A stretch of DNA of 64,000 nucleotides from CAVRIA01 sp963721115 (GCA_963721115.1 CAVRIA010000010.1:248001-312000), one strand, 5' to 3'. Positions 44,358 through 56,750 are shown, counted from the first letter of the stretch. Made by a program: numbers and translations. The notes: generated by a model not told the origin, from the letters alone.

Positions 44358-46864
44358 TCACCGCTTCACCTTGCGGATGCGGCTGTTGAAGGTGTCGGAG
44401 ATGTAGAGGTCGCCGTTGGCGTCGAAGGCGACGCCGAACGGGCGGGTGAACGCCGCCTCGAGGGCGGGACCGCCGTCGCCGCTGTAGCCGCTCTCGCCGC
44501 TGCCCGCCACCGTATGGATCGTGTTGTCGGCCAGGTCGATCATGCGCACCCGGTTGTTGTCGGTGTCGGCGAAGTAGACGTTGCCGTCCGGGCCGATCTC
44601 GATGTCCTCCGGGTAGTCGATCTGCGCCTGGTCGGCCGGGCCGCCGTCGCCGCTGAAGCCGGGCGTGCCGGTGCCGGCGATGGTCGTCACCGCGCCCTGC
44701 AGGAAGTCCGGCGAGGTGAAGACGACCTTGCGGATGCGGTTGTTGTCGGTGTCGGAGAAGTAGAGGGTACCGGTCGCCTGGTCGATCGCCAGGCTGCCGC
44801 TGGGCTCGGGGTTGCCGCCGGCCGGGAAGTTGACCTGCGTCTCCAGGGCGACGCCGTCGCCGTTGAAGCCCTGCACGCCGGTGCCGACGACCGTCTGGAT
44901 GATGCCGTCGCCGCGGTCCTGGTCGAAGTTGTAGATGACGCGGATGCGCTCGTTGCGCTGATCGATGAAGAAGAGGTTGCCGTGCGCATCGAACTCGCCG
45001 TGCGGCGGCTGGTTGATCAGCGCGTCCTTGAACGGCCCGCCGTCGCCCTTGAAATCGGCGCCGCGTCCGCCGACGACGAACACCCGGTTGGTCGCTCTTC
45101 ACCAGCTCGCGGATCTTGTGGTTGTGCCACGCCATCAGCATCAGGTCGCCGTTGGAGAGCTCCTTCATGTCGGTCGGGTGGTTGAGGTTGACGGTGAGCG
45201 GATCGGCGCCTTCCGGCGTCAGGTCGCTGAAGTCGAGCGGGCCGTCGCCGACGAAGTCCGTCCCCATGATCGTCGTGAACGTGCCGTCGGGCAGGATCTC
45301 GCGCACGCGGTGGTTGTTCCAGTCGAGGACGATCTGGCGGCCGGAGGGGGTGAACTCGATGTCGAACGGCCAGTACAGGACCGTGTGCAGGCGGTCGAGG
45401 CCGTCGCCGTTGAAGCCGGTCTGCCCGGTGCCGGCGTAGGTGCAGACGCGTGCCGACCTCGTCCGAGCACGGAATGATCACTGGCGTCGGGCTGGGGATC
45501 GGCGTCGGCGGAATCTCGCCGGCCGTGCCGGTGATCTCGCGGATGCGCTGGTTGTGCGTGTCGCACACGTACACGTTGCCGTTCGGCCCGACGGTCAGGC
45601 CGTAGGGGCGATCGAGCGTCGCCTCGGTCGCCGGGCCGCCGTCGCCGCTGAAGCCGCGCTCGCCGGTGCCGGCGACCGTCTCGATGGTGCCGTCGAGCTT
45701 GACGTGCCGCACGACGTTGTTCATCGTGTCGGCGATGTAGATGGTGCCGTTGTGCGCCACCGCCACGTCGCTCGGCGTGTTGAGCTGCGCCTGCGTGGCC
45801 GGGCCGCCGTCACCGCTGTAGCCCGCCTCGCCGGTGCCGGCGATGGTGGTGATGGTCCCCACCTCGTTGATCATGCGGACGACGTGGTTGCCGGTGTCGG
45901 CGATGTAGATGCGGTTGCGGTCGTCGATGTCGATGCGGCCGGCGGGCGCCGCGGACTGTCCCTTGGGCGCGTCGAGCTGCGCGTCGATGGCCGGGCCGCC
46001 GTCACCGCTGTAGCCCGGCTCGCCGGTGCCGCAGATGGTCGAGATGATGCCGTTCGGCTCGAGGAAGCGCAGCCGGTAGTTGGCCTGGTCGGAGATGATG
46101 ATGTTGTCGTTGCTGTCGACCACCACCGAGCTCGGCAGGTCGAGGATCGCCTCGTTGGCCGGCCCGCCGTCGCCGCCGTAGGAGCGGGCGCCGGTGCCGG
46201 CGAGGTTCTCGATCAGCCCAGTGGTGAAGTCCACCCGCTTGACCTTGCTGTTGTGCCAGGCGGCGATGATCATCCGGCCCTCGTGGTCGAAGTAGACGTT
46301 GGTCGGGTGGTTGAAGTTGGTCTCCAGCGACGGGCCGTCGTGGGCGTCGCCCAAGTCGCCGGTGCCGGCGACGGTCTCGACGACGCCGTCCTTGATGCGG
46401 CGGATGCGGTGGTTGTTCCAGTCGGCGAAGTAGACGAGGCCGGCCGGACCGATGGTGACGTCCTGCGGCAGGTAGAGGTACGTCTGCAGCGGCGGCAGGC
46501 CGTCCTCGTTGAGCCCGGCGACGCCGGTGCCGACGATGGTGCTGATGAGCGGTACGGGGCAGCCGTTCAGGGCCGAGTCGACGGCGCTGATCAGCTCGTC
46601 CACCGTGACCTGGTTGTCGCCGCTGGAGTCGAACTCGGGACACTGTTTCAGGTCCATGGTGCCGAGGGCGATGTTGACGCCGCGGATCAGCTCCTGGATG
46701 GCGATGGCGTCGTCGCCGTCGCAGTCGCCGGTGCAGGCCAGCAGGCGCGGCGCCGCGGCGAGCGAGATCAGGCAGGCCAGCGCGGCGATCGAAGCGGCGC
46801 GCAGTGCTCTCCATGCCCTGCTCGACGAAACCCCTCGCCGATCGACATCGGTCAGTCGTCTCAT
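44358..46864 (-). CDS. Secreted NHL-repeat protein with dockerin-like EF-hand pair (two frameshifts)
   Basis: ATG 46864 gives a signal peptide (ASIAALACLISLAAAP), then an EF-hand pair (GDCDGDDAIAIQELIRGVNI, DSSGDNQVTVDELISAVDSA). About ten NHL blades follow, each with a GTG-x-x-GYSGDGGPA segment and a strand such as VYFADWNNHRIRRI. The frame breaks at about 45450 (after PCSDEVG) and about 45088 (after KSDQPG). Blades continue across both breaks, so the gene is one unit of about 835 codons. Twin to the lipoprotein at 40.8-42.3 kb. Likely an extracellular binding scaffold; calcium binding predicted from the EF loops. Confidence 0.8.
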
Positions 46865-47255
46865 GGTTCGATCCTCTCCCGTGCCCGAGATTTTTCCGCC
46901 GCAGCGGCGTGGGCGGCTTCAGCAAAGAGACGCGGTAAAATCGATGGTTTGTTGCAATCCGGGTTGGACAATCGGCGGTTCGTTTTCCCGTGCTCCCCGA
47001 AGCGATGAAGCAAATTCCAAGTCGCCGGGCACCATACCGCAAACGAAAACGGGATGCATCCTTTCGAACGTACCTTCCCCCTCGGCTTGCCCCAGCGGTT
47101 TCCTTCCCACCTTCGTGTCCTTCGTGGTTGCCTTTTTCCTGTATCTTCGGGCGTGTGGAGCTCGTGGCGACGTGGTGATGAGTCTCTTCCTCTTGCGCGA
47201 GGTCGGGACGTCTGGGACGAGTTGCCTCGCACGACGCCGGCGGGTACGGTGAGCG
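46865..47255. other. 391-base divergent intergenic region
   Basis: Lies between the NHL gene (minus) and the Cys-repeat gene (plus). It is less GC-rich around 46935-47060 than the genes, as expected for promoters, but I see no convincing -35/-10 pair. At 47107-47140 it carries TTCGTGTCCTTCGTGGTTG, a word repeat similar to one at 23219-23260. No ORF with gene-like composition. Confidence 0.6.
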
Positions 47256-48290
47256 GTGCCGATGAGGCGGAACACGAAGGTGGTTGGCGGCCGCACGCGG
47301 CCGGCTTGGACGGTCGTCGCGGCGTTGCTGACGCTCCTGCCCTCCTTCGCCGCCACGGCGCACGCGCACGGCGGCCGCGTGACGCTCGAGCAGTGGGGCG
47401 GCTTTCCCACCGGCAGCGCCCTCTGCCAGCGCCGCTTCGCCAGCGCCATGGCCATGTGCGCCGCCCGCAGCTGGGACATTCGCGTCGACTGCGACGGCAC
47501 GGTCCTCTCCGGCGGCACCTGCGACGAGGCCGCCGCCAAGGCCGCGAAGGAGACGGTGGTGCGCGAGGCCCTGAACCAGGTCGACTTCTGCAGCGACCGC
47601 CAGCTCGGCGACCTCGGCTTCCTCGGCCTGTTCGACGCCGACCAGGACCTGAACGACTTCTGCCGGCGCTGGCAGCGCATGGCGGAGTCGGCGGTCTACG
47701 ACGCGGCGCTGGCCGGCGGCGCCGGCGCGGCACCAACCGGCCCCGCCCAGAACGCCTGCGTCGAGGCCACCGCGCGCGCCGTGACCACTCTGATGCGCTA
47801 CACGTTCCGGCTGCGCCAGCGGGCGATGGACCGCATCGCGACCGTCCAGATGCCGCTGAGCGAGAAGACGGCCCTGATCGCCCGCGCCTCGGCGCTCATC
47901 GCCCGCGCGACCGAGAAGGTTTCTCGGGATCTGCGCGGGCAGTGCTCCGAGCCGGACTTCTCCGCCCTGTACGGCCGCGACGCCACCACCTTCCTGCAGG
48001 ACCTCACCGGGCGCGCCGACTGCATCGGCATCCAGGCCTACGTCCAGGACGGCGTGCCGTGCCCCGAGCCGGTGTGCGGCAACGGCATCCAGGAGCTGCC
48101 GAGCAGCCTCTTCCCGACCTTCCCCGGCGAGGTGTGCGACGACGGCAATCAGACCGACGGCGACGGCTGCGACTCCAACTGCACCCTCACGGCCTGCGGC
48201 AACGGGATCACGACGGCCGGCGAAGAGTGCGACGACGGCAACGCGGTCAACGGCGACGGCTGCAGCAACACCTGCACGCTGGAGCCGTAG
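47256..48290 (+). CDS. Secreted protein with C-terminal Myxococcus-type Cys-rich repeats
   Basis: 344 residues with a signal peptide (WTVVAALLTLLPSFAATAHAH). A helical middle with scattered Cys (residues about 55-250) is unidentified. The end holds two copies of the DUF4215-type repeat: CGNGIQELPSS...CDDGNQTDGDGC and CGNGITTAGEECDDGN, followed by C-x3-C. These repeats are typical of extracellular proteins in Myxococcota and relatives. The start at 47256 lacks a clear ribosome site; a second Met lies two codons on. It converges on the next gene with a 9-base gap. Confidence 0.8.
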   Translation: MPMRRNTKVVGGRTRPAWTVVAALLTLLPSFAATAHAHGGRVTLEQWGGFPTGSALCQRRFASAMAMCAARSWDIRVDCDGTVLSGGTCDEAAAKAAKETVVREALNQVDFCSDRQLGDLGFLGLFDADQDLNDFCRRWQRMAESAVYDAALAGGAGAAPTGPAQNACVEATARAVTTLMRYTFRLRQRAMDRIATVQMPLSEKTALIARASALIARATEKVSRDLRGQCSEPDFSALYGRDATTFLQDLTGRADCIGIQAYVQDGVPCPEPVCGNGIQELPSSLFPTFPGEVCDDGNQTDGDGCDSNCTLTACGNGITTAGEECDDGNAVNGDGCSNTCTLEP

Positions 48291-48299
48291 GCCGGAGGG

Positions 48300-49539
48300 T
48301 CAGGGAACCGGCGTCGGGTCGACGTCGGGCAGGTCGGGAACGACGTCGAAGCCGAGCACCAGACGGACCTGCCCGGTCACGCTGTTGCCGTCGGTGTCGG
48401 TGGCGGTGACCACCAGGTTGGCCTCGGCGCCGTCCAGGTCGAAGAAGGTCGACTGGGCGCCGCCGCTGAGCACCTGAAAGGGAACGTAGTACGTCTGCTC
48501 GAAGCCGCTGGGGTCCTGGGCGAAGAAGACCTGCACCTCCTGGTCGAAGAGGAGTCGCGTGTCCTGCGCCATCTCGGGGCTGTAGCTGACCATGCGCGCG
48601 CTGAGGCGGATCCGGTTGTTGATGTTCAGGCAGCGCGTCTCGACGTGGAAGCTGACCTGGGCGCCCGTCTGCGCGAAGTTCCGCACGTGCAGGCGGTCGC
48701 AGTTCTGCAGGCGGCCGAAGCCTGTCATCTCATTCTGGCCGAAGAACAGCACCCGGCCGCCCGGGCAGTCGGCCTGCGGCTCGGCGACGCGCACGGTGGG
48801 CTCCGCCGTGCAGCAGCTCTGGGTCACCGGCGGCAGCATCGGTGGTACAGCCGGTGGCGGGGTCGCAGCTGGTGATCGAGCAGGAGTCGGGCGGGTCGAC
48901 CTTGAAGATCATCCGCCCCGGCGAGGACAGCGGCGGCTGCCCCTGGTCGGTGCAGGTGTAGGGGACGTAGAAGGGACCGAGCTGGTCCGCCGCCGGCGTC
49001 CAGTGGAGGACCTTCGCCGCCGTGTCGAACGACGCCCCGGCGGGCAGATCCGTCGCCTGGCAGGAGAACGGGCCTCCGTCCGGGTCCGACGCCGCCAGGG
49101 GGCGATCGATCTCGGCGCCGGGGAAGGTGCGGTAGATCTCTTCGGCCGGCACCACGGGGGGATGGTTGACGGTGGGAGTCGGCGTGACGGTCGGGGTGCC
49201 GGTCGTCGTCGCGGTGGACGACGGGGTGGGCGTGTTCGGGCAGCCGCCGAAGGCGACGTTGACGGCGGCGAGCAGCTCGTCGATGGTCACCTCGCCGCTG
49301 CCGTCGCGGTCGAAGCTCGGGCAGCTCGCGATCGGCTGCGCGGTGAGCGCGATGTTCACCCCGAGGACCAGCTCGCTGATGCTGATCTCGCCGTCGCCGT
49401 CGCAGTCCCCGACGCACGCCCGCGCGGCGCCGGCGAGCGCGAGCGGCAGCGCCACGCCGCAGCAGAGCGCCGCCAGGCGGCGCCTTCCCGAAGTCCGTCC
49501 CGGCGCCCGCCGCGCCGTTCGTTTGCGAAGATCACTCAC
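48300..49539 (-). CDS. Secreted dockerin-like protein with Ig-like domain (one frameshift)
   Basis: Signal peptide at the N-terminus (LAALCCGVALPLALAGAAR), then an EF-hand pair (GDCDGDGEISISELVLGVNI, DRDGSGEVTIDELLAAVN), a Thr/Pro linker and a putative Ig domain (FPGAEIDRPLAASDPDGGPF). After a frame break at about 48845 the C-terminal domain is beta-rich with several Cys (QSCCTAEPTVRVAEPQADC, NCDRLHVRNF). The whole looks like an extracellular Ca-binding surface protein of about 412 residues. The dockerin-like pair closely matches those at 42-47 kb and 58.5 kb. Confidence 0.75.
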
Positions 49540-49595
49540 GCAGAGACACCGATCGAGCCTGTGTAATCGCCGCCCGCGGAAGAGGCAAGGGGAGA

Positions 49596-49653
49596 GTGCT
49601 GACGTGGGGACGTGTTGACGTGCTGACGTGCTGACGTGCTGACGTGTCAGCTT
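49596..49653. repeat. Tandem TGCTGACG words
   Basis: Repeats of CGTGCTGA with small variants across 58 bases, just beyond the 3' end of the membrane-TPR gene and upstream of the dockerin-like gene on the minus strand. Low-complexity; ends with GTCAGC, which can pair with GCTGAC units. Confidence 0.75.
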
Positions 49654-49707
49654 GTTTCAGCGCTGGAGTGCTGGCGTGCTGAAGTATTGAATCAGTGCGT
49701 CGCTGAG

Positions 49708-51831
49708 TCACTGGGCCGCCGGCGGTGGCGCCAGCAGCCAGCGGTGCAGGCGGGCGCGCAGCAGGTTCCGGTACACCAGGAAGTCGTCGGGATCGTCGCG
49801 CGCCGCCAGCTCCAGCTGTGCCTTCGCCTCGTCCCAGCGGCCGAGCCGCGACAGGGCGACGGCGAGGTAGTGATGCGCCGCCGCGTCTTCCGGGCGCAGG
49901 CGCACCGCGTGCTCGAGGAAATCGACGGCGTGCTCGTGATCGCCGTACCCGAGCATGCCGACCCCGGCGTGGAAGTTCGCCTCCGCCGCTTCCACCCGCA
50001 CGCCGGCGCCCATTTTCGGATCGCGCTCGATCAGATCGTTGTAATGATTCGCCGCGTACCCCCACTCGCCGCGCGAGGCGTGGATGCGCGCCATCTGGCG
50101 GTTGACGACGCCCCAGTCCCGCTTCAGATCGAGGGCGTGCCCGTACGCCGCCAGGGCGCCGTCGAGATCTCCCCTGCTCTGGCGGATGAAGCCGATCTGG
50201 CGGTAGGCGGCGGCGACGACGCTCTCCTCCAGCACCTTCGTCGCCGGCTCGAGCACCGCCTCGGCCTCGTCGAGCCGCCCCTTCTGCAGGTAGATCGAGC
50301 CGAGCTGAACGCGCGGCGTGCCCATCTCCGGCGCCAGGCGCACGGCCTCCTGGAGGTACGGTACCGCCTCGTCCGCCCGCCCCGCGCGCACCAGGTCGCT
50401 GCCGTAGTTGAACTGCGCGCGCCAGTTGCCCGGCGCCTTGGCCGCCGAGTCGGCATCGAGGCGGAGCTCGCTCCGGTAGACCGAGTTGCGCGCCACGGTG
50501 AGGGCGCCGAGCGCCACCACCCACAGCGCGGCGGCGCCGGCGGCGGCGCTCCAAGGAACGCGGTCCGCGGCGCCGCGGCGCGCCGCCAGGGCGCGCAGGG
50601 CGTCGTGGGCGCCGACGACGGTCAGCCACGCCAGGCCGACCAGGGGCAGGTACATGCGGTACTCGAACGCCGCGTCGCTCAGCGGGATCACGCTCGAGCT
50701 CGGCGCCAGCGTCAGGAAGAACCAGCCGAGGCAGAAGGTCGCCAGCCGGTAGCGCCGGAAGCTCCACACCGCCGCCGCGGCGAGCGCCAGCAGGCCGAGC
50801 AGCGGCAGCAGCACGCCGGCCTGCCACGGCGAGTCGACCAGCGGCCAGCCGTAGTCGAAGCACAGGCGCGTCGGCAGCGCGAAGAGGCGCAGGTACCAGA
50901 CGACGACGCCGGCCTGGGTGAGCAGGTAGCGCAGCGGCGCGACCCCCAGCTGCAGGCCCGCGGTCGGGATGTAGAGCCAGGCGCGCGGCGTGACGCCGTC
51001 GTCGACGCCCGCCGGCGCCATCAGATAGTGGCGCGACAGGTACAGGCCGTAGGCGAGCGGCAGCAGCAGGAGGGCGAAGACCAGCCAGCGGCCGGCCCGG
51101 GCGCGGCTCCGCTCTCCGGACAGGAAGCAGAAGTGGTAGAGCAGCGCGGTCAGGGGCAGTGTCGCCGCGGTCTGCTTGCCGAGGATGCCGAGAAGGCCGG
51201 CCAGCAGCGCGGCGCCGTACCACGCCGCGCGCCCGCCGCTGCTCGTCGCGCCCGCGCCGCGCAGAACGAGCAGCAGGGTGAGCAGGTAGAACAGCGCCGC
51301 CAGGCTCTCCGAGCGCTGCACCAGGTAGGTCGCCGCCATCGTCTGCAGCGGATGGGCGAGGAAGACCAGAGCGACGAAGAGGGCGAGCGCAGCGGCATGG
51401 CGGCGGTACCTGCCTTCGAAGTAGGGAAGCCGCAGGGTTCCGAGGACCAGCAGGAAGACCAGGACCGCGTTGGTGAGGTGAACCAGGACGTTGACCAGGT
51501 GGTACCCCCACACGTCGGTGCCGCCCCAGGCGCGGTTCAGGGCGAAGGTCAGCTCGGTGAGGCCGCGCGCGTGCGTCAGGTAGAACAGCGGCGACTGCAG
51601 CGTCTCGACGAAGGGGTTGCCGAGGATGTCGAAGTGGTCGTCGAAGAGGAACGGAACGGCGAAGCTGTTGGCGTAGAGCGCGGCGCCGACCGCGATCAGC
51701 AGCAGCGGAGCGAGGGCGCAGAGCGTCGGAATCCGGTGCGCCGGCCGCGTTCGATCGGCGCGCGGCGCCGCGGCCTGTATCCGCTCCGGCGCCGGAGCGC
51801 GCTCCTGCTTGCGTCGCCGCGCCTTACCCAT
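49708..51831 (-). CDS. TMTC-like membrane protein with C-terminal TPR repeats
   Basis: 707 residues. Residues about 35-460 contain around ten helices with FLFDDHFDILGNPFV in the first loop (an Asp pair typical of GT-C/TMTC-type enzymes), HLTNAVLVFLLVL, VFLAHPLQTMAATYLVQR and FEYRMYLPLVGLAWL. Residues about 480-690 hold five to six TPR units (AVPYLQEAVRLAPEMGTPRV, RIHASRGEWGYAANHYNDLI, AVDFLEHAVRLRPEDAAAHH). Eukaryotic TMTC proteins O-mannosylate cadherins; bacterial relatives are common but uncharacterised. It might glycosylate the neighbouring secreted propeller proteins, a guess from context. Confidence 0.82.
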   Translation of the reverse strand: MGKARRRKQERAPAPERIQAAAPRADRTRPAHRIPTLCALAPLLLIAVGAALYANSFAVPFLFDDHFDILGNPFVETLQSPLFYLTHARGLTELTFALNRAWGGTDVWGYHLVNVLVHLTNAVLVFLLVLGTLRLPYFEGRYRRHAAALALFVALVFLAHPLQTMAATYLVQRSESLAALFYLLTLLLVLRGAGATSSGGRAAWYGAALLAGLLGILGKQTAATLPLTALLYHFCFLSGERSRARAGRWLVFALLLLPLAYGLYLSRHYLMAPAGVDDGVTPRAWLYIPTAGLQLGVAPLRYLLTQAGVVVWYLRLFALPTRLCFDYGWPLVDSPWQAGVLLPLLGLLALAAAAVWSFRRYRLATFCLGWFFLTLAPSSSVIPLSDAAFEYRMYLPLVGLAWLTVVGAHDALRALAARRGAADRVPWSAAAGAAALWVVALGALTVARNSVYRSELRLDADSAAKAPGNWRAQFNYGSDLVRAGRADEAVPYLQEAVRLAPEMGTPRVQLGSIYLQKGRLDEAEAVLEPATKVLEESVVAAAYRQIGFIRQSRGDLDGALAAYGHALDLKRDWGVVNRQMARIHASRGEWGYAANHYNDLIERDPKMGAGVRVEAAEANFHAGVGMLGYGDHEHAVDFLEHAVRLRPEDAAAHHYLAVALSRLGRWDEAKAQLELAARDDPDDFLVYRNLLRARLHRWLLAPPPAAQ

Positions 51832-51845
51832 TCAGAGCAGCCCAA

Positions 51846-51902
51846 TGGGTTGTTGGGTTGTTGAGTCGTTGGTTGGCCGAAAGGAACCCAACAACCAACA
51901 AC
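51846..51902. repeat. Inverted repeat of GGTTGTTG/CAACAACC words
   Basis: GGGTTGTTGGGTTGTTGAG leads to an inverted partner CCCAACAACCAACAAC around a GGCCGAAAGG loop. The same GTTGTTGAGYYGTTGG motif occurs at 56793-56814 and, reversed, at 61561-61592. Confidence 0.75.
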
Positions 51903-51915
51903 TGAGCCTGAAGCT

Positions 51916-52040
51916 CGCCCGGGCTGTGCCCGGGCTCGTAGGCAAAGGCTGGGGCTCGGGCTGAGGCTGGGGATCGACCCCAAAGACCGCGCGAAGCGCG
52001 CACCGTCCTCAGCCCGAGCCTGAGCCTCAGCCTCAGCCTG
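51916..52040. repeat. Second GAGGCT-hexamer palindrome
   Basis: Head GCCCGGGCTGTGCCCGGGC, then TCGTAGGC, hexamer words GGCTGGGGCTCGGGCTGAGG, a GGGGATCGACCCC core, GCGCGAAGCGCG, and mirrored AGCCTGAGCCTCAGCC. Same design as 14937-15067. Confidence 0.8.
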
Positions 52041-52097
52041 TTCCGGAAGTCCGTGTGTTTCTCAGCTCGAATGATCCGGCGCAGCCCGGGGGCGAAA

Positions 52098-52796
52098 CTA
52101 ACAACCGATCCCATCCATCCACCGATCGCTCACAGCGACGATCTCCTCCCTCACCTCCTCCGGGCTGCGGCCGGTGCGCTTGAGGACGTTGAAGGAGTGA
52201 TCGCCGTCGGGGATGACATGCACGGTGGTCGGCGCCGTCAGGAAGCCGACGTTGAAGCGCAGGCGGTCGAGGTCGCAGAGCGAGTCGCGCGTGCCGGCGA
52301 AGAACAGCATCGGCGTGCGGATGGCGATCAGGTGCTCGACGCGCAGGTCATCGGGCTTGCCGGCCGGGTGCAGCGGGTAGCCGAGGAAGATCAGGCCGTC
52401 GACGTCGACCCCGGAGGCGACGATGCGCGAGGCCATGCGCCCGCCGAGCGACTTGCCTCCGATCACCAGCCGGCGCGGGTGCAGCGCCGCGCGCACCTGC
52501 TCGACGACGCTGCGGTAGCACGCCTCGAGCACCGCCGCCCGATCGGGCGCGCGCCGGCCGCGCTCGGTGTAGCGGAAGTTGAAGCGCACCGTGGTGTAGC
52601 CGCGCTCGGCCAGGCCGTCGGCGACGGCGACGAGAAACGAGTTGGTCATGTTCGCCCCCGCGCCGTGCGCCAGGATCACCGTCGTCTCACCGGCCGCCGG
52701 AGCGGTCGGACGGGCGACGACCGCCGAGACGGTGTCGCCGCCGCCGATGTCGAACGTACGACTCCGGTGTCGGATCTTCGCGCGGCGAGCCGTCAT
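52098..52796 (-). CDS. Alpha/beta hydrolase (dienelactone-hydrolase/Tex30-like)
   Basis: 232 residues, cytoplasmic. ILAHGAGANMTNSF is the oxyanion-hole strand, GGKSLGGRMAS holds the nucleophile Ser in G-x-S-x-G, LFFAGTRDSLCDL gives the acid Asp, and DGDHSFNVLKR the His, completing a triad. The length and the GKSLGG variant fit the KANL3/Tex30-like hydrolase group (PF20408). Substrate unknown. Stands alone, next to a DUF72 gene; gap 49 bases. Confidence 0.85.
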   Translation of the reverse strand: MTARRAKIRHRSRTFDIGGGDTVSAVVARPTAPAAGETTVILAHGAGANMTNSFLVAVADGLAERGYTTVRFNFRYTERGRRAPDRAAVLEACYRSVVEQVRAALHPRRLVIGGKSLGGRMASRIVASGVDVDGLIFLGYPLHPAGKPDDLRVEHLIAIRTPMLFFAGTRDSLCDLDRLRFNVGFLTAPTTVHVIPDGDHSFNVLKRTGRSPEEVREEIVAVSDRWMDGIGC

Positions 52797-52845
52797 CGAA
52801 AGACCGGCGCGAGAGGAACACCTTCGCCCGCCCGTCCGCGGCGAC

Positions 52846-53580
52846 TCACATCTCGGCCGCGACGGAGGGGGCGTCTCCCTCCAGCAGGGAGCGCAGCTTG
52901 GCGGCGAGCACTGGGCCCCGCGCCTCTTCCTCGTGCTTGAAGTAGGCGAACACGTCGCGCCATTCGCCGGCGGCGTCCTGGATGCGGCGCGCGCAGGCTT
53001 CGATGTCCTCGTCGCTGTAGTCGGGCTGGCGCAGGCGGAAGTACCCGAAGTCGGCGGTGACCTCGATCGGCACGTTGCGCTCGGGGTTGTGCACCGCGCA
53101 CAGCGCGACGTTGAAGCGCCGCAGGCACTCGTAGACCTCGTCGGCCAGCCACGTCGGGTTGCGGAACTCGAAGACGACGCGGAAGCCGGTCGGCATCTGG
53201 TGCAGGAAGTCCTCCAGGCGTGGCACGTCGCGTTTCAGGAAGGGCGGCAGCTGAAAGAGGATCGGGCCGAGCTTGTCGCGCAGGGCGCGCGCCGTCTCGC
53301 AGAAGTCACCTGCCAGGTCGGCCGCGTCACGCAGCCGCAGATCGTGCGTAATGCGGCGCGGCGCCTTGAGCGACAAGGCGAAGCGGCTCGGGGTCTCCTT
53401 CGCCCAACCCTGCAGCTGGCGCACGCTGGTGGGGCGGTAGAACGTGTAGTTGATTTCGACGGTGGCGAACTTGGCGGCGTAGTAACGCAGCATCTCCGCG
53501 TCGGGAAGGCCTTCCGGGTAGAAGCGTCCGCGCCACTCCTTGTAATTGTAGCCCGACGTGCCGATCCAGTACGTCGCCAT
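52846..53580 (-). CDS. DUF72 (YecE-like) protein
   Basis: 244 residues, typical length. TYWIGTSGYNYKEWRGRFYP and LPDAEMLRYYAAKFATVEIN are the TIM-barrel start of DUF72 (PF01904); FLHQMPTGFRVVFEFRNPTW and VFAYFKHEEEARG are further family blocks. Function of DUF72 is unresolved; its fold resembles AP endonuclease 2 or sugar isomerases. No signal peptide. Starts at ATG 53580, facing the acyl-CoA dehydrogenase end 123 bases away. Confidence 0.92.
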   Translation of the reverse strand: MATYWIGTSGYNYKEWRGRFYPEGLPDAEMLRYYAAKFATVEINYTFYRPTSVRQLQGWAKETPSRFALSLKAPRRITHDLRLRDAADLAGDFCETARALRDKLGPILFQLPPFLKRDVPRLEDFLHQMPTGFRVVFEFRNPTWLADEVYECLRRFNVALCAVHNPERNVPIEVTADFGYFRLRQPDYSDEDIEACARRIQDAAGEWRDVFAYFKHEEEARGPVLAAKLRSLLEGDAPSVAAEM

Positions 53581-53703
53581 GATTCTGGTTGATGTATCAC
53601 GCCGGTCGACGGCAGAACAACCGCGGTAGATCGAGGCGCGCGCGCGCGTCGAGCCCGGCCGGTGCGCGGCCGCGCCGACCGGTGACGTCGCAGCGCCGGC
53701 GGC

Positions 53704-54946
<1,243 letters not shown>

Positions 54947-55012
54947 GGCCATCTCCTCGGTTCTTCGCGTCCATTCTTCCTTCGCGCTCTCGACTCTCGA
55001 CTCTCCGCTTCT

Positions 55013-56095
<1,083 letters not shown>

Positions 56096-56097
56096 GG

Positions 56098-56733
56098 TCA
56101 TTTCCTCCCGGCAGCGCGCGCCGCCGGCGACGCGCTCAGCCACATGAGATACTGATCGACGAAGGCCTTCAGCATGCCTTCCAGATCGGTCGCTTTCGGA
56201 TCCTGGTAGTACTGGATCTCGGCGCCCATCACGGCGCCGGCATAGACCCCGGCGGCCGTGATGGCGCTGACGTCGGCCCGGAACGTACCTTGTTTCTGGC
56301 CGATTTCGATGATGTCGGTGAGGAAGGCGCGAAAGCGCTGCATCATCTCGCGGAACTGCGCCGAGAGGCGGGCGTTGTTGTCGAGCGCCTCGATCATCAG
56401 GGTGACGATGAAGCGTCGATGATTGCTCTTGGTGGCGTGGTCGAAGCAGACCTCGGCCAGCTTGTGCAGGGCGGCCGGGGGATCGGCGATGGGCACGACG
56501 TCGCCGGTGACGCGGTGCTCGAACTGGCTGACCCGGTTCTTCACGGCGGAGAACAGGAGGTCCTCCTTGTCCTTGAAGTAGTAGTAGATCGCCCCCTTGG
56601 TCAGCCCGGCCGCCTTGGCGATGCGGTCGATCGAGGTGCCCCGGTACCCGTAACGGGCGAAGCAGTCGATCGCGATGTCGGTCAGGTCCCGCCGTCCGCC
56701 CTCCGGACGTACGGGCCGTCCAGTCGCAGTCAT
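56098..56733 (-). CDS. TetR/AcrR family regulator
   Basis: 211 residues. The HTH is clear: ARYGYRGTSIDRIAKAAGL and TKGAIYYYFKDKEDLLFSAV. The C-terminal ligand domain is FadR-like in length (HKLAEVCFDHATKSNHRRF, YAGAVMGAEIQYYQD). It probably represses the two acyl-CoA dehydrogenase genes and itself, sensing an acyl-CoA. The operator-like palindrome at 56731-56750 overlaps its own start codon and -10, and its stop overlaps the next gene. The -10 lies 9 bases before ATG, so the mRNA is leaderless or nearly so. Confidence 0.9.
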   Translation of the reverse strand: MTATGRPVRPEGGRRDLTDIAIDCFARYGYRGTSIDRIAKAAGLTKGAIYYYFKDKEDLLFSAVKNRVSQFEHRVTGDVVPIADPPAALHKLAEVCFDHATKSNHRRFIVTLMIEALDNNARLSAQFREMMQRFRAFLTDIIEIGQKQGTFRADVSAITAAGVYAGAVMGAEIQYYQDPKATDLEGMLKAFVDQYLMWLSASPAARAAGRK

Positions 56734-56750
56734 ACTGAACGTTCAGTATG
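56731..56750. promoter_or_regulatory. 20-bp perfect palindrome, TetR operator
   Basis: CATACTGAAC and its exact reverse complement abut, making a 20-bp perfect palindrome. It contains the start codon of the TetR gene and overlaps the -10 box, as expected for autorepression. Confidence 0.88.

Noticed and set aside
49636..51864. 742-codon plus-strand open frame
   Set aside because: Antisense of the TMTC-like gene; composition is Gln/Arg-rich with no domain.
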